Of a DNA stretch of 64,000 nucleotides, positions 46,192 to 55,300 are shown piece by piece. Source of the stretch: Nitrosomonas aestuarii (GTDB lineage Bacteria > Pseudomonadota > Gammaproteobacteria > Burkholderiales > Nitrosomonadaceae); contig NZ_QAAE01000007.1 in the NCBI RefSeq assembly GCF_003046585.1, positions 1 to 64,000 of the forward strand, given 5' to 3'. Under the pieces are notes generated by a model that saw only the letters and a program-made list of their open reading frames with translations, made no database searches and was not told where the DNA came from. The stretch's first letter is position 1. Every line of letters begins with the position of its first letter. Made by a program: the position numbers and the translations under genes.

Positions 46192-47295
46192 TTAGTGATC
46201 CATAGCTGCTTTAGCATCGAAGCTATCAGGCGCTTTAATCTGCTTCATCAGATCATCGTTCCATTCACCTTCAACATTCATATGCAATGCAGCACCCAAC
46301 AACACAGCTTCAATCAGGTTGTGGCTGAGATATACGTACAGTCCGGGTTGGTGGAATTCATAAGCTGCAGCGACTGCTGTACCGCCCGGTATCCACCATG
46401 TTTCCTGACTTGTCAGCGGTGTATCGCTGAATGAACCACCTACCCAATACAAATCAGCATGACCACCAATCAAATGCGGACGTGAATCACGGTTAGCTTG
46501 GGAATGAATAAACAATACTTTTTCACCAACTTTGGCTGAAAGTGCATTGTCACCAGTGATAGCACCAACAGCGCCGTTGAATACAACATGTGTTGGAACT
46601 AGACCTTTAGACAACTCAAGCATTTCGTGCATGCCAGCTGCAGGTGAAGCGTATTCTTTAAAGTTGCCTTTTTCATCTTGCGGCAGATAGAAATCCTGCT
46701 CACCGATGTAGAAAGCACGGTCATATTGATATGGCTTGCCTGCTGCATCTTTCAGGCCGTCACGTGGCAGAACCATGATAGCGCCGTTCATGCCTGAAAT
46801 GACGTGGAAAGGAATCATTGTGCCACCAGGCGCGCAGTGATAAACGAATACGCCCGGTTTTACAGCTTTCCAGCGTAAAACAACTTCTTCGCCGGGTTGA
46901 ACCAGTGTCAAACCCGCACCACCTAATGCGCCAGTCGCAGCATGGAAATCGACATTATGTGCCAGTGTGCTTTCTTTAGGGTTGGAAAGTGTCAGTTCAA
47001 CGTAGTCACCTTCATGCACCACAATCAACGGACCTGGAACGGAACCGTTAAAAGTCAGCGCCCAGACTTTTGCACCCGGTGCAACTTCAACGAGTTTTTC
47101 AACCGTTTCCATGCGTACTTGAACAACTTTAGGGCCACCTTTAGCAACCTGGTCGTGTTTAGGAACTGCTGGTGGAGCCACCAACTCTTGTTTAACACGC
47201 GGTAATTTTGAGATGTCTGTTGCAGCTACAGCAGCTTGTGTAGCAGCAAAACATAACAGTCCCAGTCCAACAACTGCCTGAACAGCTTTAATCAT
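46192..47295 (-). CDS. nirK: Copper-containing nitrite reductase, class I
   Basis: NirK reduces nitrite to nitric oxide in the periplasm. The 367-residue protein has a signal peptide ending near AAVAA and two cupredoxin domains. All copper ligands are present: type 1 His113, Cys154, His164, Met169; type 2 His118, His153, His325. The catalytic pair is Asp116 and His274. HCAPGG with the [12 protein letters not shown] stretch marks a class I enzyme rather than the Neisseria AniA type. The start is ATG 47295, with GGAGG five bases upstream; an upstream ATG at 47307 overlaps that site. The gene stands alone, with a strong terminator. Confidence 0.95.
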   Translation of the reverse strand: MIKAVQAVVGLGLLCFAATQAAVAATDISKLPRVKQELVAPPAVPKHDQVAKGGPKVVQVRMETVEKLVEVAPGAKVWALTFNGSVPGPLIVVHEGDYVELTLSNPKESTLAHNVDFHAATGALGGAGLTLVQPGEEVVLRWKAVKPGVFVYHCAPGGTMIPFHVISGMNGAIMVLPRDGLKDAAGKPYQYDRAFYIGEQDFYLPQDEKGNFKEYASPAAGMHEMLELSKGLVPTHVVFNGAVGAITGDNALSAKVGEKVLFIHSQANRDSRPHLIGGHADLYWVGGSFSDTPLTSQETWWIPGGTAVAAAYEFHQPGLYVYLSHNLIEAVLLGAALHMNVEGEWNDDLMKQIKAPDSFDAKAAMDH

Positions 47296-47658
47296 ATCTT
47301 CCTCCATAAAAGATAAATTTTGCGCTTAATAATTAATTACGCCTTCTTATCATTCACTGTAGCTATTTATTAAAATTGAATATCAATGTGCTTGCTACAA
47401 TGTGACACCTTCCCTTTTTCAAAAGAGTAAAGGGCGGAACGCAGACTATACACTTTAGCTGCGAAACTGTCCATGTCTGAACGGTTAATAAAACCGAAAA
47501 AAGCCTTAATAATAGGCATGTTGACATCATGGTCTCTTGAAAAACATCACTTGAAATTTATTCACTGCAGTATCTAAGATTTTTTTGCTGTGAAGAAGCG
47601 ATGGTTGAAAAATTGGACAATGTTCATGTCGAAAACGTTCGAAAATTTCCCAGTAGCA
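47296..47658. other. Upstream region of nirK
   Basis: Should carry the nirK promoter and any nitric-oxide or redox operator. The visible palindrome is ATTGA-ATA-TCAAT (47375-47387), which does not have FNR spacing. No gene is seen. Confidence 0.5.
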
Positions 47659-49641
47659 TCATCCCTGCATCAATCGGATTTCAGCCGCGGCCAGGTTTTC
47701 CTGAGTACCTCTGAGTACAACTACATCGCCAGCTTCCAGACGGGTTTCTTCTGAAGGTAATGAGCCCCGGATATTTCGCCTGCGGACCGCAGTAACTTCT
47801 ACGGATAATTCTGCCAGATTGATTTGGCCAAGGGTTTTATTGACAGATGCCGCGCCGGGTATGATAGTGATTGTCAGCAGACGGGGTAATAATCTTTCGT
47901 TACCTTCCTCGTTTTCATCTGTAACACCAAAATAAAATCCACGGAAAAGTCTGTATCGTTGTTCGCGTGTTTGTCGAATACGCCTTAAAATACGCCCTGT
48001 TGAGATATTCATGAACATCAATGCATGTGAAGCCAGCATTAAACTGCCTTCCATAACTTCTGCCACGACTTCGGTTGCGCCGGCTTCTTTTATCAAATCA
48101 ATGTCCGAGTCATCTCGTGTGCGCACAACGACTGTCAATTCAGGCCGCAGTGTACGAACATGGTTGAGAATTTTGAGTGCAGACACAGTATCCGAATAAC
48201 TGACGACTAGTACCTTTGCGCGGAGCATTCCGGCAGCAATCAGCACTTCTTTCCGGGCCGCATCACCATACATGACTGATTCACCGGCGATTTTGGCTTC
48301 ATGAATACGCTGTGGGTCAAGATCCAGTGCAATAAAAGGTATGGATTCTTGCTCCAGAATACGCGAAAGATTCTGACCGCTTCGCCCATAGCCACAGATA
48401 ATGACATGATTTTGTTCTGCAATAGTTTGCGCAGCAATGGAAGTGATTTGCATGGCACGCTGCATCCATTCTGAAGTATAAAGCTGCTGTGTCATCCGTT
48501 CACTGTATTCAATGATAAAGGGTGCCAGAAACATGGACAATACCACGGCAGCGAGAATGGGCTGTAAAATGGCGTTTTCAATCAAGCCGCTGCCACCTGC
48601 CTGCGCCAGTAATACAAAACCAAATTCACCGCCTTGCGCCAGATTCATGCCTGTTCTGACTGCAACGTTGGGTTCGGCGCCAAACAGGCGGGACAGTCCG
48701 GTAACCAGCACTATTTTCACAAAAATCAGCGCTATCAATATGATTGCCACCCACAGGAAATTTTCAATTACCACCTGAATATCCAGTAACATGCCGATGG
48801 TAATAAAAAACAATCCCAAGAGAATGTCGCGAAAAGGTTTAATGTCATCTTCGACCTGATAGCGATACTCCGTTTCAGAAATCAACATGCCCGCCAGAAA
48901 AGCACCCAGTGCCAGTGATAGACCTGCCAATTCAGTCAGCCATGCAAGTCCGAGAGTGATAAACAATACGTTCAATACAAACAATTCAGATGATTTTTGG
49001 CGTGCCACTACATGGAACCAGGAGCGCATGAGCCGTTGTCCAAAAGACAAAATCAGGGCGAGTAGTGCTATTGCTTTCAAAGCCGCGATTGCAAACATTG
49101 GACCGTAATCAACCGTTTCGCTATCGACTGTCCTTGCGAGTGCAGGCATAATGATTAATAAGGGAATGACGGCCAGATCTTGAAACAATAAAACACCGAT
49201 TACTTGTCGGCCATACGGCGTATTGAGCTCAAGGCGTTCGGACAGCATTTTAATGACAATAGCCGTTGATGACATCGCCAGCGCCCCCCCCAAGGCAAGC
49301 CCGATACGCCAATCCATATCCAGAAACCAGGTTATCGCCATGACGAGCAAGATACTGATCACGACTTGTGATGTGCCGAAACCAAATACAATGCGTTTCA
49401 TGGTGACCAGTTTTGACAGGCTGAATTCAAGGCCGATACTAAACATTAAAAAAACCACGCCGAATTCGGCGAGATGACGTGTTTCCTCTGTTTCTGGTAC
49501 CCATCCTAAAGCGTGCGGGCCAATAATGACGCCTGCAAGCAGATAACCCAGCATAGGTGGTAAGCGCAGCAAGCGAAAAATAACGACCGCGATTACAGCA
49601 ATCGCCAGCAAAATAAGAATGGGCTGCAGAGGATTTGTCAT
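47659..49641 (-). CDS. Kef-type cation/proton antiporter (CPA2) with TrkA domains
   Basis: A 660-residue member of the CPA2 family. About twelve helices (1-385) contain SIGLEFSL, ALALGGALAMSSTAIV and GEFGFVLLAQAGG. A linker leads to a TrkA-N domain (about 412-530, with VIICGYGRSGQNLSRIL) and a C-terminal TrkA-C domain (about 575-655). It probably exchanges potassium or sodium for protons, under nucleotide control. The exact cation is not told by sequence. It is transcribed on the same strand as nirK but lies upstream of it. Confidence 0.92.
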   Translation of the reverse strand: MTNPLQPILILLAIAVIAVVIFRLLRLPPMLGYLLAGVIIGPHALGWVPETEETRHLAEFGVVFLMFSIGLEFSLSKLVTMKRIVFGFGTSQVVISILLVMAITWFLDMDWRIGLALGGALAMSSTAIVIKMLSERLELNTPYGRQVIGVLLFQDLAVIPLLIIMPALARTVDSETVDYGPMFAIAALKAIALLALILSFGQRLMRSWFHVVARQKSSELFVLNVLFITLGLAWLTELAGLSLALGAFLAGMLISETEYRYQVEDDIKPFRDILLGLFFITIGMLLDIQVVIENFLWVAIILIALIFVKIVLVTGLSRLFGAEPNVAVRTGMNLAQGGEFGFVLLAQAGGSGLIENAILQPILAAVVLSMFLAPFIIEYSERMTQQLYTSEWMQRAMQITSIAAQTIAEQNHVIICGYGRSGQNLSRILEQESIPFIALDLDPQRIHEAKIAGESVMYGDAARKEVLIAAGMLRAKVLVVSYSDTVSALKILNHVRTLRPELTVVVRTRDDSDIDLIKEAGATEVVAEVMEGSLMLASHALMFMNISTGRILRRIRQTREQRYRLFRGFYFGVTDENEEGNERLLPRLLTITIIPGAASVNKTLGQINLAELSVEVTAVRRRNIRGSLPSEETRLEAGDVVVLRGTQENLAAAEIRLMQG

Positions 49642-49967
49642 ATATTTAATATGGTATAAAACTTTCTGGGAAAAACTTTTGCGGAAATTGGGGACACAAT
49701 GATCAGCATTATTATTTATTTATCCATGATCGGTTTTTATACGGATGAGCCGGGGGCTTATACTTCCACGCATGTTGTTTAAAATATTCGTTATCGACCA
49801 ATGAATCAAGTATGAAACGCACAAAGGTGCTGCCACCATAAGCAAGTTAGCCTCTGGTTAGCCCCAAAGTCTTGGAATACAACTTTCAATGCTTGATGTA
49901 TACTACAGTACTACTGTACCTGACGTTTTCAGGACACTCTCATTAAATTTCCAAAAAGCACTGAGTA
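49642..49967. other. Divergent intergenic region (Kef antiporter / gshA)
   Basis: No gene is seen. A palindrome TACAGT-ACT-ACTGTA (49904-49918) lies about 50 bp upstream of gshA and could be an operator. Confidence 0.45.
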
Positions 49968-51242
49968 ATGCCCGTACCCCATTTATCGACTGCCCTGCAC
50001 GGACCAATCCTTGATCTGGAAAACCGTATATACAATACAAAACCGTTGATTGAGCATTGGTTGCGTAGCAAGTGGCGCGAATATAGCGTTCCCTTTTATT
50101 GTTCGGTCGATTTGCGTAACAGTGGATTTAAACTCGCACCTGTTGATACCAATCTTTTTCCTGGTGGTTTTAACAACCTAAATCCGGAATTTATTGCGCT
50201 CTGTGTACAGGCAGTCATGACCGCCGTTGAAAAAATCTGCCCTGATGCGCACAGCGTACTGCTGATTCCGGAAAATCACACGCGTAATACGTTTTATTTG
50301 CAAAATATTGCGTCCATACGGACCATTATGCAGCATGCGGGATTGTATGTGCGTATTGGTACTTTGTTGCCGGAAATCAAAACCGCAACAATTTTTAATT
50401 TGCCTGACGGTCAGTCAATAACACTGGAGCCCATTATTCGGAAAAATAATAAACTCAGTGTGGAGAATTTCGATCCTTGCGCTGTGTTATTGAACAACGA
50501 CCTGTCGAACGGTATTCCGGAAATTCTGCAAAATCTGGATCAGACAATCCTGCCGCCACTACATGCTGGTTGGGCAACACGCCGTAAATCGGAGCATTTT
50601 AAGGCATACAATACTATAGCTGATGAATTCGCCCGTTTGATCGACATTGATCCCTGGCTGATCAATCCATATTTTGCTTCTTGTGGAAAAATCAATTTCC
50701 GTGAGAAGAAAGGTGAAGATTGCGTTGCCAATTCGACAAATAAAATTCTGGGTGTCATTCGAGAAAAATACCGGGAATATAGCGTCAAGGAAGATCCCTT
50801 TGTGATTGTAAAGGCCGATTCCGGCACTTATGGCATGGGTATTATGACTGTCAAGGACGGTGCTGAGGTGTATCAGTTGAATCGAAAACAGCGCAACAAA
50901 ATGGCGGTTGTCAAAGAAGGCATGTCTGTCACTAATGTGCTGGTGCAAGAAGGCGTCTACACATTTGAAAATATCAATCAGGCAGTTGCCGAACCGGTTA
51001 TTTACATGATTGATCATTTTGTCGTCGGCGGATTCTACCGTGTACATACCAGTCGAGGCATCGACGAAAATTTGAATGCGCCCGGTATGCATTTTGTGCC
51101 GCTATCATTCGAACCGGATTGTTTGCTGCCCAACAACGCAAAACAACAAGGTCTGATGCCCAATCGCTATTATGCTTATGGCGTGGTCGCAAGGTTGGCC
51201 CTGCTGGCAGCTGCATTGGAACTGCAACAAACAATTCATTGA
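49968..51242 (+). CDS. gshA: Glutamate-cysteine ligase, Acidithiobacillus/Nitrosomonas type
   Basis: A 424-residue protein of the TIGR02049-type GshA family, which is unrelated in length and motifs to enteric GshA. It opens MPVPHLSTALHGPILDLE and has VIVKADSGTYGMGIMTV, an ATP-grasp-like nucleotide loop, and DHFVVGGFYRVHTS. gshB begins 30 bp downstream, supporting a role in the first step of glutathione synthesis. The family assignment rests on recalled motifs. Confidence 0.82.
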   Translation: MPVPHLSTALHGPILDLENRIYNTKPLIEHWLRSKWREYSVPFYCSVDLRNSGFKLAPVDTNLFPGGFNNLNPEFIALCVQAVMTAVEKICPDAHSVLLIPENHTRNTFYLQNIASIRTIMQHAGLYVRIGTLLPEIKTATIFNLPDGQSITLEPIIRKNNKLSVENFDPCAVLLNNDLSNGIPEILQNLDQTILPPLHAGWATRRKSEHFKAYNTIADEFARLIDIDPWLINPYFASCGKINFREKKGEDCVANSTNKILGVIREKYREYSVKEDPFVIVKADSGTYGMGIMTVKDGAEVYQLNRKQRNKMAVVKEGMSVTNVLVQEGVYTFENINQAVAEPVIYMIDHFVVGGFYRVHTSRGIDENLNAPGMHFVPLSFEPDCLLPNNAKQQGLMPNRYYAYGVVARLALLAAALELQQTIH

Positions 51243-51272
51243 TTCTGTGCTGGATTTGACATTGACTTTGCC

Positions 51273-52244
51273 ATGAAACTGGCTTTTATACTCGATCAGC
51301 TCGTAACCATCAAAACGCATAAGGATTCCAGTTATGCCATGATGCGCGAGGCTGTCGCACGTAAACACCAGGTTTTTATTATTCATCAGGAAGATATTAT
51401 CTGGCAGGGCGATGGTGTCGTCAGCTTTGCACGTACTTTGCGTATTGCAGAAAAAGTTGTGCAGGGGGAATCCTGGTATCAGACCGGTGAAAAAACTGCC
51501 ATACCGCTACATGCGTTTGATGCGGTTTTGATGCGTAAAGACCCGCCATTTAATATGGAGTATGTGTATAGCACTTATTTGCTGGAACTGGCGGAAAAGC
51601 AGGGGGCGCATATTATCAACAGTCCGCGCAGTATCCGTGATTTTAATGAAAAACTGGCCATTACAAAATTTCCACAATTCATTCCCCCGACATTGGTCAC
51701 TCGACAGGAATCCCTAATTATTGCGTTTTTGCAAGAACACAAAGACATCATCCTAAAGCCTCTCGACAGCATGGGGGGGGCGAGTATTTTTCGAGTGCAC
51801 GAAACAGATCATAATGTCAACGTCATCCTTGAAACCATGACACACTATGGCACGCGCACCATTATGGTCCAACGATATATCCCTGAAATTGCCCAGGGCG
51901 ATAAACGCATTCTGTTGATTGCAGGTAAACCCGTACCTTATGCACTGGCGCGTATTCCCAAACCAGGCGAAACGCGAGGCAATCTTAATACCGGTGGCAT
52001 CGGTGTTGCCCAGCCCTTATCTGCGCATGATCAACAAATCGTCGCAACCCTCGGACCGGAATTGGTCAGGCAGGGCTTAATGCTCGTTGGTCTTGACGTC
52101 ATCGGTGACTATCTCACCGAAATCAACGTTACCAGCCCAACTGGCATGCAGGAGATTGTTAACCAGACAGGGTTTAATGTTGCGGGGATGATGGTTGAAG
52201 CGATTGAGGAAGGGATTGGAAAAGTACTCGCCAGTAGTTCTTAA
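51273..52244 (+). CDS. gshB: Glutathione synthetase
   Basis: GshB adds glycine to gamma-glutamylcysteine. The 323-residue ATP-grasp enzyme has the family's MRKDPPFNMEYVYSTYLLE, the ATP-binding ILKPLDSMGGASIFRV, RYIPEIAQGDKRILLI and the metal-binding TEINVTSPTGMQEI near the end. Length is standard. It follows gshA by 30 bp. Confidence 0.96.
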   Translation: MKLAFILDQLVTIKTHKDSSYAMMREAVARKHQVFIIHQEDIIWQGDGVVSFARTLRIAEKVVQGESWYQTGEKTAIPLHAFDAVLMRKDPPFNMEYVYSTYLLELAEKQGAHIINSPRSIRDFNEKLAITKFPQFIPPTLVTRQESLIIAFLQEHKDIILKPLDSMGGASIFRVHETDHNVNVILETMTHYGTRTIMVQRYIPEIAQGDKRILLIAGKPVPYALARIPKPGETRGNLNTGGIGVAQPLSAHDQQIVATLGPELVRQGLMLVGLDVIGDYLTEINVTSPTGMQEIVNQTGFNVAGMMVEAIEEGIGKVLASSS

Positions 52245-52632
52245 ATTGCAATTTGATCAAATTGTTTATTTTCTCCTTCTCAAAATGCCAAGCCAAAAAA
52301 TGTCTTCGAATATAAGGCCCAACGCTATAAAAATACCGCCGCCGCTGGAGCACCAATTAGATAACATGGCAATCTCCCCATTATTGCCCGCAGTTAAAAG
52401 TAGAGTTTAATGTGCATTAGTGTCATTACCAAGGGTGTAAATCAGCTTCCAATATTTTCCAGTCGCTAGGCCATATAAAGCAATAAGATATAAAATTCAT
52501 CTGGTAAATATACACGCTGTTTTTTGAAAAAACTGGCAAATCTTCAACGCTGATAGTCAACAAAGGCAACCGAAATGTTTGGGCAACATCTGGGCGACAT
52601 TAAAAAAAACTAGTTGATAACTAACAAGTTAA
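52245..52632. other. Intergenic region after gshB
   Basis: Begins with the 16-bp perfect palindrome CAATTTGATCAAATTG (52249-52264), followed by T-rich sequence, which may end gshB transcription weakly. A 33-codon minus-strand frame (52266-52367) is noted separately. No other feature is seen up to the tRNA. Confidence 0.45.
52266..52367 (-). CDS. Possible 33-residue membrane microprotein
   Basis: A frame from ATG 52367 encodes a short polar start (MLSNWCSSGGG), a hydrophobic helix (IFIALGLIFEDIFWLGIL) and a basic end (RRRK), which fits a single-pass inner-membrane peptide. No homologue is recognised and the upstream region lacks a strong ribosome-binding site. Confidence 0.2.
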   Translation of the reverse strand: MLSNWCSSGGGIFIALGLIFEDIFWLGILRRRK

Positions 52633-52724
52633 TGGCGGAGAAGGCGGGATTCGAACCCGCGGTACGGTATAAACCGTACACACGCTTTCCAGGCGTGCAC
52701 CTTCAGCCACTCGGTCACTTCTCC
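52633..52724 (-). tRNA. tRNA-Ser (anticodon GGA)
   Basis: The minus-strand sequence folds as a class II tRNA: acceptor GGAGAAG/CTTCTCC, anticodon stem CACGC/GCGTG with loop CTGGAAA (anticodon GGA), a long variable arm (TACGGTTTATACCGTA), and T-arm GCGGG-TTCGAAT-CCCGC. The CCA end is encoded (52633-52635). It reads UCC and UCU serine codons. Confidence 0.98.
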
Positions 52725-52851
52725 ATTGAAAATCTGTTACAGGCGGCTTGTATAAATTGTATTATGCCGACTTTGATGGGGGAAACAGGATAAACCAGAA
52801 CTTGATTTAGAGCAACATTGCTTTTTGGATGGATGATTGATAAATCATCTA

Positions 52852-53439
52852 TTAATAGGTATATTTTATTCCCATTGCCGTGTTAGCTGCAGTTGCACTG
52901 AGTTGGGCGGAAAAATGATTATCAAGCTCGATAAACTGACCATGACCCGCATTGATGCTGGAAGTTGTCACAGGCTCACAAGCCCTTGTCTTTTTAGTTT
53001 CTTCAGAAATATTTTCGCAGATGAGTTGATATAGCTGTTGAGCTGTATCGTTTTCGAAAGCTGGGATGGGTTGTTTGTCTCCGGCTGTTTTGACACGTCC
53101 GCCACTTAAGCTGCGATGATAAGAGATCTGGCGGAAAGCAGCGGTGTCTTCAATTTCCACTCTAAAAATGGTTTTCCGATTATTCTGGAGTTGTTCCTGT
53201 TTTGTAAATAGAGTGTTATTGACCTGAGCATAACCTTGTGCGATGAGTATGTCGGCAATTTTGCCGGCAGGTGTCGCGATGGATATACCTGAAATTTCGA
53301 TATGTTTGAGCGGCTGATTGTCGTTGTTTGCGGAATCTTTATCTGATGCAACAGTTGCTGCGGGTATGAATAACAGTAGCATTGCCAGCTGCGAAAAAAA
53401 ATATCTGGCTTCGAGGAAATTATTTTGTAAATTTTTCAT
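52852..53439 (-). CDS. Exported protein of unknown function
   Basis: A 195-residue precursor with a signal peptide (hydrophobic LAMLLLFIPAATVA, cleavage near ATVASD). The mature part has KHIEISGISIATPAGKIADILIAQGY, which is a pattern seen in small secreted proteins with a conserved IDPGMP-type start, and two Cys (in ICENIS and RACEPV). I do not recognise the family. It is just downstream of dcd on the same strand, with a 17-bp gap. Confidence 0.7.
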   Translation of the reverse strand: MKNLQNNFLEARYFFSQLAMLLLFIPAATVASDKDSANNDNQPLKHIEISGISIATPAGKIADILIAQGYAQVNNTLFTKQEQLQNNRKTIFRVEIEDTAAFRQISYHRSLSGGRVKTAGDKQPIPAFENDTAQQLYQLICENISEETKKTRACEPVTTSSINAGHGQFIELDNHFSAQLSATAANTAMGIKYTY

Positions 53440-53456
53440 TGAAGTACCTTGGTCAA

Positions 53457-54023
53457 TTAGATTTTAGGCAGTGTGACGCCATTTTGGCCCTGATATTTGC
53501 CACCCCGGTCTTTGTAAGAAGTCTCACACGCTTCGTCCGATTCAAAAAAAATAACCTGTGCGACACCCTCATTTGCGTAAATTTTTGCGGGAAGCGGTGT
53601 GGTATTTGAGAACTCCAGTGTAACATAACCTTCCCATTCAGGTTCAAATGGCGTGACATTGACGATAATGCCACAACGTGCATAGGTTGATTTCCCAAGA
53701 CAAATCGTAAGAACATTACGCGGTATGCGAAAATATTCAACAGTGCGCGCCAGCGCGAATGAATTAGGAGGGATAATACAGATGTCGTTTTTTACATCGA
53801 CAAATGAATTGGAGTCGAAATTTTTGGGATCAACGATGGTGGTGTTGATATTGGTGAACAGTTTGAATTCATCTGAACATCGAATATCGTATCCGTAACT
53901 GGACGTACCATATGAGACGATTCGATGGTTGTTTTTTTGCCTGATCTGGTCGGGTTCAAAAGGCGATATCATGCCATGTTCAAGCGCCATACGCCGAATC
54001 CATTTGTCTGATTTAATGGTCAT
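53457..54023 (-). CDS. dcd: dCTP deaminase
   Basis: Dcd converts dCTP to dUTP for thymidylate synthesis. The 188-residue trimeric enzyme has the start [30 protein letters not shown], the catalytic-loop [21 protein letters not shown] and the C-terminal [19 protein letters not shown]-type ending. It belongs to the monofunctional enteric-type dCTP deaminases. It follows apbC by 34 bp. Confidence 0.96.
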   Translation of the reverse strand: MTIKSDKWIRRMALEHGMISPFEPDQIRQKNNHRIVSYGTSSYGYDIRCSDEFKLFTNINTTIVDPKNFDSNSFVDVKNDICIIPPNSFALARTVEYFRIPRNVLTICLGKSTYARCGIIVNVTPFEPEWEGYVTLEFSNTTPLPAKIYANEGVAQVIFFESDEACETSYKDRGGKYQGQNGVTLPKI

Positions 54024-54057
54024 AGTGTTTTAAAAGTAAATTTTGGTTGCTATGGAA

Positions 54058-55146
54058 TTAATCATCTTCCATGACTATTTTGGCAAATAATTCTGAATGA
54101 TCCTCAACAGATTCCGCAACTTTAACGGCAACTTTTCGCGCTATCATACGATAGGTTGCTGCAATTTCACCTTCAGGATCGGCGACGACACTCGGTACGC
54201 CGATATCCGTTTGTTCACGAATTTTGATATCCAGCGGTAATGCGCCAAGAAAATCAATTTCATAGTCTTTACACATTTTTTCACCGCCACCGGTGCCAAA
54301 AATATGTTCAGTATGCCCGCAATTAGAACAGGTATGTGTACTCATATTTTCAATGATCCCAAGAATAGGAATGCCGACTTTTTCAAACATCTTGAGTCCC
54401 TTACGTGCGTCCAGTAAGGCGATATCCTGAGGTGTGGTGACAATGATTGCGCCGGTGACGGGTATTTTTTGTGCTAACGTTAATTGAATGTCTCCAGTGC
54501 CGGGTGGCAGGTCTACAACCAGATAATCAACATCTTTCCAATGCGTATCCCGCAATAATTGCTGCAATGCCTGCGTAACCATCGGTCCGCGCCAGACCAT
54601 GGGTGTTTCCACATCTATGAGCAGGCCAATAGACATTGCCTGGATACCGTGCGCGATGACGGGTTCCATTGATTTGCCATCGAGTGATTCCGGCTGCTTT
54701 GTGATACCCAGCATCTGCGGCTGAGAGGGACCATAAATATCGGCATCGAGTATACCGACGCTTGCGCCTTCAGCCGACAATGCCAGCGCCAGATTGACGG
54801 CGGTCGCTGACTTGCCGACACCGCCTTTACCGGATGCGACTGCAATAATATTCTTAATGCCGGAAATCAGTTTGACGCCGCTCTGTACGCCATGTGGCAC
54901 GATTTTACTGGATACAGTGACGTTAATCTGGCCGATGCCGGGTATAGCCTGCAGTGCAGTAACAATTCTTTGTTGAATGTCATGCTTGACGCTGTTTGCC
55001 GGATAACCCACTTCGATTTCAAGCGAAACATGGTTACCTTTGATTTGAATATTATGTGCTGATCCGGTTGAAAGATAGTCTTTGCCGGTTGTAGGATCAA
55101 TCACATGCTGCAAAGTAGATTGAATTTGTTGTTCAGAAATGGTCAC
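54058..55146 (-). CDS. apbC: Iron-sulphur cluster carrier ATPase Mrp/ApbC
   Basis: A 362-residue P-loop ATPase that carries Fe-S clusters to apo-proteins. An N-terminal DUF59/MIP18-like domain (about 1-85) precedes the ATPase domain: deviant Walker A ASGKGGVGKSA (about 105-115), and the cluster-binding CSNC (Cys pair) near 275. It is divergent from metG and upstream of dcd, a conserved betaproteobacterial order. Confidence 0.93.
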   Translation of the reverse strand: MTISEQQIQSTLQHVIDPTTGKDYLSTGSAHNIQIKGNHVSLEIEVGYPANSVKHDIQQRIVTALQAIPGIGQINVTVSSKIVPHGVQSGVKLISGIKNIIAVASGKGGVGKSATAVNLALALSAEGASVGILDADIYGPSQPQMLGITKQPESLDGKSMEPVIAHGIQAMSIGLLIDVETPMVWRGPMVTQALQQLLRDTHWKDVDYLVVDLPPGTGDIQLTLAQKIPVTGAIIVTTPQDIALLDARKGLKMFEKVGIPILGIIENMSTHTCSNCGHTEHIFGTGGGEKMCKDYEIDFLGALPLDIKIREQTDIGVPSVVADPEGEIAATYRMIARKVAVKVAESVEDHSELFAKIVMEDD

Positions 55147-55300
55147 TATGAAACTCCTTGGTACGCTGAGTGCTGGGTGCCCTGCAAATTACTGCGGCAC
55201 GTAAAGTAAATCGGATTAAATTGGCATGGTAACAAATATCAGGTGCTGCACACAATTTGTTAGAATAGGCGTTTATTCATAATTGATGAAACAAGAACGC

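Noticed and set aside
47375-47387. ATTGA-ATA-TCAAT palindrome upstream of nirK as an FNR site
   Set aside because: FNR needs TTGAT-N4-ATCAA; the centre here is three bases and the half-sites differ.
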